Part shown: positions 6,629-9,056 of the stretch, piece by piece
Layout: each line of letters opens with the position of its first letter
Numbering within the stretch: position 1 is the stretch's first letter
Assembly: GCA_027005175.1 (NCBI GenBank)
Contig: JALTMC010000906.1
Coordinates: forward strand, 1 to 9,056
Direction: 5' to 3'
Source of the DNA: Myxococcales bacterium
GTDB taxonomy: Bacteria > Myxococcota_C > UBA6777
DNA: 9,056 nt
Notes under the pieces: model-generated
The model's database searches: none
Seen by the model: the letters and a program-made list of their open reading frames with translations, nothing else
Told to the model about the DNA's origin: nothing
Program-made: the position numbers and the translations under genes

Positions 6629-7031
6629 GCTGTTTCAGTTGCGCAAGATTTCATGTGGCCGCACCGTGGGAGAGGAAACATTGCTCCCCTATATCCAAGG
6701 GAAATCCATTGACGACATCATTGCCGGAACCGTTCCAGAGATGGTTCCCGACTTACAGAGCTATCGTCGCGCTGAAGAGTTTTTGCTGTTTAAGCAATTT
6801 TTCTCGATACGTGCAGCGTTACTTGTCTTGGTAGGTCGGTCCTCGGGGCAAGCAGAGCAGCCTTTTGTGATGGAAGAGTTGGCAATGGATAATGATAAAA
6901 CTCAAATCAAAGGCGAGATCGCCGTTAATATGATCAGTGAGGAAATTCGAGCATGTGGTTCATGTAAGAGCTGTCGTCCTCTTTCTCCAGAGTTGCAAGA
7001 GATTGCAACGTCACTGGTTCAAGCATCATGA
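6567..7031 (+). CDS. Unrecognised 154-residue protein with C-terminal CxxCxxC motif
   Basis: I do not recognise the family. The protein is mostly helical-looking and has no signal peptide or membrane span, so it is probably cytoplasmic. Visible: C3 and C30, a central stretch (about 62-92) of alternating charged and hydrophobic residues, the segment PFVMEELAMD (about 100-109), and a cysteine cluster C130-x2-C133-x2-C136 near the C-terminus. Three or more cysteines so spaced can bind zinc or an iron-sulfur cluster; which one is unknown. ATG 6567 is the only usual start after the in-frame TGA at 6534-6536, but it has only a weak purine stretch (GCGGAAAA) upstream; the good AGGAGG at 6526 serves another frame. 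The next gene follows after 43 bases on the same strand, so co-transcription is likely and a role in the same signalling pathway is a reasonable inference. Confidence 0.75.
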   Translation: MPCTDQTESLHLILDDQDRIELFQLRKISCGRTVGEETLLPYIQGKSIDDIIAGTVPEMVPDLQSYRRAEEFLLFKQFFSIRAALLVLVGRSSGQAEQPFVMEELAMDNDKTQIKGEIAVNMISEEIRACGSCKSCRPLSPELQEIATSLVQAS

Positions 7032-7074
7032 TCGATCTATCTGAGACCATCCGGTTGAATACATTGCGGAGGTA

Positions 7075-7947
7075 ATGGTGGCCACAGAAACCAATGTCGT
7101 ACTCATCGTAGGCCAGGGAAACGAAGCATCTCATGTGCTGAAAGCAGCAGAGATGCAAGGCTGGAGTGCTCAACAGATCAAGACATTAGAGGATGTGCCC
7201 CCTCGGGAGCATATCGACCCTGAAGTCGTGGTTTTAACATCAGACATTCCCTGGCTGACAATGAATGCAGAGCAGAAACATGTCTTTGGAAACCGTGTCA
7301 TTTGGATGACCCCTCAGGACGCCTGGGAGCAACTCCAAGACACAGAATTGACCTATGCCATCAGTAAGAATGCATCAGCAGAAGAGATTCGCTACCATAT
7401 GGTTCAAACCATCAAGCGACTCAACAAGGAGTTGATGGCCAAAATAGGACTCTCAACAAGCACCACAGGGGAAGCTCTCTGGGATATGATGCCTGGCACA
7501 GACTGGGTCACAGGTGTAGCCAACCGCACCAGCTTTGTTCAGGAAGTGCGCAAGCAGATCTCCCGCTCCAAACGTTACAAGCGCCCCTTTAGTTGTGTTC
7601 TTGTGCAGTTCAACAACTTCAAAAACCTGAACAGCAAACTCCAAGATGAAGTCATGGAGAAACTGTTGAGTGATGTGGCTGGTCTTCTGGAGATGTGTAT
7701 CCGCGACGCTGATATGCTCGCTCGCATTGAGGACAACACATTTGCGATGGTCTTGCCAGAAACAGACAAAGCCAATACCCAGCCTGTGGAAGACCGTATT
7801 CGAGACTATCTCGACAACTTCAAATTTGAGCAAGAGCTACCAGAAACTCCAAGTTTTTCCATCGGAGTCTCATCCTTCGACAGCAAAGAATCCAGCCTGG
7901 ATAGCCTGCTCAAACAGGCCCAAAAAGGTCTGCTCCCAGGTGTTTAA
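7075..7947 (+). CDS. Receiver-like + degenerate GGDEF domain protein
   Basis: About 290 residues. Residues 7-110 show the alternating strand/helix pattern of a response-regulator receiver, but the acidic pocket is missing (VLIVGQG at the first strand; T55 near the phospho-acceptor position). From D143 the order of a GGDEF domain is clear: DWVTGVANR (143-151), FNNFKNLN where the metal-binding Asp is Asn, RDADMLAR, then E219-D-N-T-F223 where GGDEF should be, and SFSIGVSS near the end. Diguanylate cyclases need GG[D/E]EF to make c-di-GMP, so this copy is very probably inactive as a cyclase and may bind nucleotide or a partner. No EAL domain is present. GGAGG at 7068-7072 is only two bases before ATG 7075 but five before GTG 7078, so GTG 7078 may be the real start (289 residues). 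It follows the CxxCxxC gene by 43 bases. Confidence 0.88.
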   Translation: MVATETNVVLIVGQGNEASHVLKAAEMQGWSAQQIKTLEDVPPREHIDPEVVVLTSDIPWLTMNAEQKHVFGNRVIWMTPQDAWEQLQDTELTYAISKNASAEEIRYHMVQTIKRLNKELMAKIGLSTSTTGEALWDMMPGTDWVTGVANRTSFVQEVRKQISRSKRYKRPFSCVLVQFNNFKNLNSKLQDEVMEKLLSDVAGLLEMCIRDADMLARIEDNTFAMVLPETDKANTQPVEDRIRDYLDNFKFEQELPETPSFSIGVSSFDSKESSLDSLLKQAQKGLLPGV

Positions 7948-7975
7948 TGAGGCAAGCTCCCCGTCGTAGTTCGAG

Positions 7976-7998
7976 CCCAAAGACACCGATTGGGTTTT
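7976..7998 (+). terminator. Possible weak terminator after the GGDEF gene
   Basis: CCCAA (7976-7980) pairs with TTGGG (7990-7994) around nine bases and is followed by TTTT (7995-7998). The stem is short (five pairs plus one possible G-T), so termination would be weak or partial and read-through into the next gene is likely. Confidence 0.3.
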
Positions 7999-8012
7999 GC
8001 CTCCAGCCTGCC

Positions 8013-8036
8013 ATAACCTCTCAAAAATAAGGTTAT
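8013..8036 (+). promoter_or_regulatory. Hairpin covering the ribosome-binding site of the FHA regulator gene
   Basis: ATAACCT (8013-8019) pairs perfectly with AGGTTAT (8030-8036) over a ten-base loop. The likely Shine-Dalgarno AAGG (8029-8032) lies largely in the 3' arm, and ATG 8039 follows three bases later. If formed in mRNA, the stem would hide the binding site and lower translation. The function is inferred. Confidence 0.4.
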
Positions 8037-8038
8037 TG

Positions 8039-9056
8039 ATGACTATCTTTCTTGTGGATTTACAAGGGAGTCAGTGGTTCTCTTTGAGCCCTGACAATCA
8101 AAGCACAACACTGGGTCGTGATGCCTCTCAAGTCGATGGGGTGATTGAAGACGACTCCGTCGCCCCTCTTCACGCCCAGTTGACCTACAAAGAAGCGCAG
8201 TGGTGGCTGGAAGATCTTCACAGTGAAGATGGAACATACCTGAATGGTGAGGAACTCGAACCAGGGCACCCCAAAGCGATTCGCGCTGGGGATCGCATTG
8301 GTTTGGGGTTAGGAGAGTGGCTGTTTACAGAGAGAGAGCCCATCGCCCCTCTTGCCATCGAAGCCAGCCAACAGTTGCTGGAATTACCATCCCCTAACGA
8401 CAAAACCAATCCCCTGGATTTGCTCCAAAGCACCATGCGACACATCAATAAGCTGGTCCAAGAGCAACAAGAAGTCCAAGAGATTATCGAATATTTCCTG
8501 ACCATGCTCCAAGATCTGTTTGCTGCCGAGGTCGTAGTGCTATCCCTGGAAGATCAGCTCTACCTGCAAGGTATGGACAAACAAGATCCTCATGGCGAGT
8601 GGGTCTTGCAATTCGTTCGATTTCAAACGCAACCTATCGCCTTTCGCTCTGCCCTCACTCCCGAATCCAACCAGCTCCGCGCCATGTATGCCCCCATTCT
8701 GTTTGAAGACTTGGTTCAGGGCTATTTCTATATTTGGGCTCCCAACGAAAAGACTTGGTCCTCTCAAGAGTTCGCTGTCTTCGCGAGTTTTGGAGAGTTT
8801 CTCAGCCAACGTATCTCAACGCAACGCAACCTAAAACGCGCCCAAGAAGACCGTGAGATGTTGAACCTCAACCTCGTCGGTGTGGCACCTGCTATGCAAC
8901 GTCTCAAACTCGACCTGCTTCGTGCAGCCCCGAGTCATACGCCTGTCTTTGTTTGCGGAGAAGGTGGCGTTGGCAAGAGTCGTATCGCACGGGCTGTCCA
9001 CCAAGCCAGCCCCCGTCGCGATGCCCCCCTTATGGTGATCAACGCCGCAAACTTTC
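8039..9056 (+). CDS. FHA-GAF-AAA+ (sigma54 activator type) regulator, 3' end beyond window
   Basis: Open from ATG 8039 to the window end (339 codons, no stop). Residues 1-95 form an FHA domain: LGR27 on strand 3, V41-A-P-L-H45-A, DLHSEDGTYLNG (59-70) and a closing IRAGDRIGLG. Canonical FHA domains have S-R-x-H at 42-45; here Ser and Arg are Ala and Pro, so phosphothreonine binding is in doubt. About residues 128-275 look like a GAF domain with a helical entry. From about 290 the sequence matches the start of a sigma54-activator AAA+ domain: GVAPAMQRLK, PVFVCGE, Walker A G307-E-G-G-V-G-K313-S and a segment ending NAANF where activators have N-C-A. The usual GESGTGKE is GEGGVGKS; the Walker lysine is kept. 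GAFTGA and the DNA-binding domain would lie beyond the window. FHA-fused activators are frequent in myxobacteria. It lies 91 bases after the GGDEF gene on the same strand. Confidence 0.9.
   Translation, partial: MTIFLVDLQGSQWFSLSPDNQSTTLGRDASQVDGVIEDDSVAPLHAQLTYKEAQWWLEDLHSEDGTYLNGEELEPGHPKAIRAGDRIGLGLGEWLFTEREPIAPLAIEASQQLLELPSPNDKTNPLDLLQSTMRHINKLVQEQQEVQEIIEYFLTMLQDLFAAEVVVLSLEDQLYLQGMDKQDPHGEWVLQFVRFQTQPIAFRSALTPESNQLRAMYAPILFEDLVQGYFYIWAPNEKTWSSQEFAVFASFGEFLSQRISTQRNLKRAQEDREMLNLNLVGVAPAMQRLKLDLLRAAPSHTPVFVCGEGGVGKSRIARAVHQASPRRDAPLMVINAANF

Noticed and set aside
6514-6834. A 106-codon plus-strand frame overlapping the CxxCxxC gene
   Set aside because: It has no binding site at its start, ends inside the gene, and is rich in Ser/Cys/Trp as expected for an out-of-frame reading.
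1-9056. CRISPR array, insertion sequence, tRNA or rRNA
   Set aside because: No regularly spaced repeats, transposase-like ORF, terminal inverted repeats with target duplications, or tRNA T-loop signatures were found by eye on either strand.

Overview
The window (9,056 bases, roughly half G+C) fits a Gram-negative chromosome. It encodes an Omp85-type outer-membrane beta-barrel, a 12-span RND/MMPL exporter and an FHA-GAF-AAA+ regulator of the kind common in Myxococcota and other former deltaproteobacteria. That lineage guess is inference from gene content; no rRNA, tRNA or other marker is present.

Layout. (1) Positions 1-1007, minus strand: the first 335 codons of a membrane glycosyltransferase family 2 protein (cellulose synthase/CslA type), cut by the left edge. 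(2) 1008-1651: a 644-base divergent spacer with short repeats, a candidate promoter for the glycosyltransferase and a split reading frame that is probably not a working gene. (3) 1652-4315, plus: an 887-residue RND/MMPL exporter with a TTG start and an in-frame run of 14 A. (4) 4316-4404: a short convergent spacer with direct repeats. (5) 4405-6360, minus: a 651-residue Omp85-like protein with signal peptide, one recognisable POTRA domain, a C-terminal barrel with an L-R-G-Y motif and a terminal Phe; also a TTG start. (6) 6361-6566: a divergent promoter region with a 10-base inverted repeat and a good Shine-Dalgarno that serves a small overlapping ORF. (7) 6567-7947, plus: an unrecognised 154-residue protein with a CxxCxxC motif, then a receiver-like/GGDEF protein that lacks its catalytic signature. 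(8) 8039-9056, plus: the N-terminal 339 residues of an FHA-GAF-AAA+ regulator, cut by the right edge after Walker A.

The left two thirds is an envelope neighbourhood: polysaccharide synthesis, lipid or small-molecule export, and outer-membrane insertion or transport. The right third is a same-strand set of signalling proteins. In these, the diguanylate cyclase active site is replaced and the usual FHA phosphopeptide-contact residues are altered, while folds and order are kept. That suggests protein-protein signalling rather than enzymatic c-di-GMP synthesis. This three-gene set, with its unrecognised CxxCxxC member, is the most promising candidate for something undescribed.
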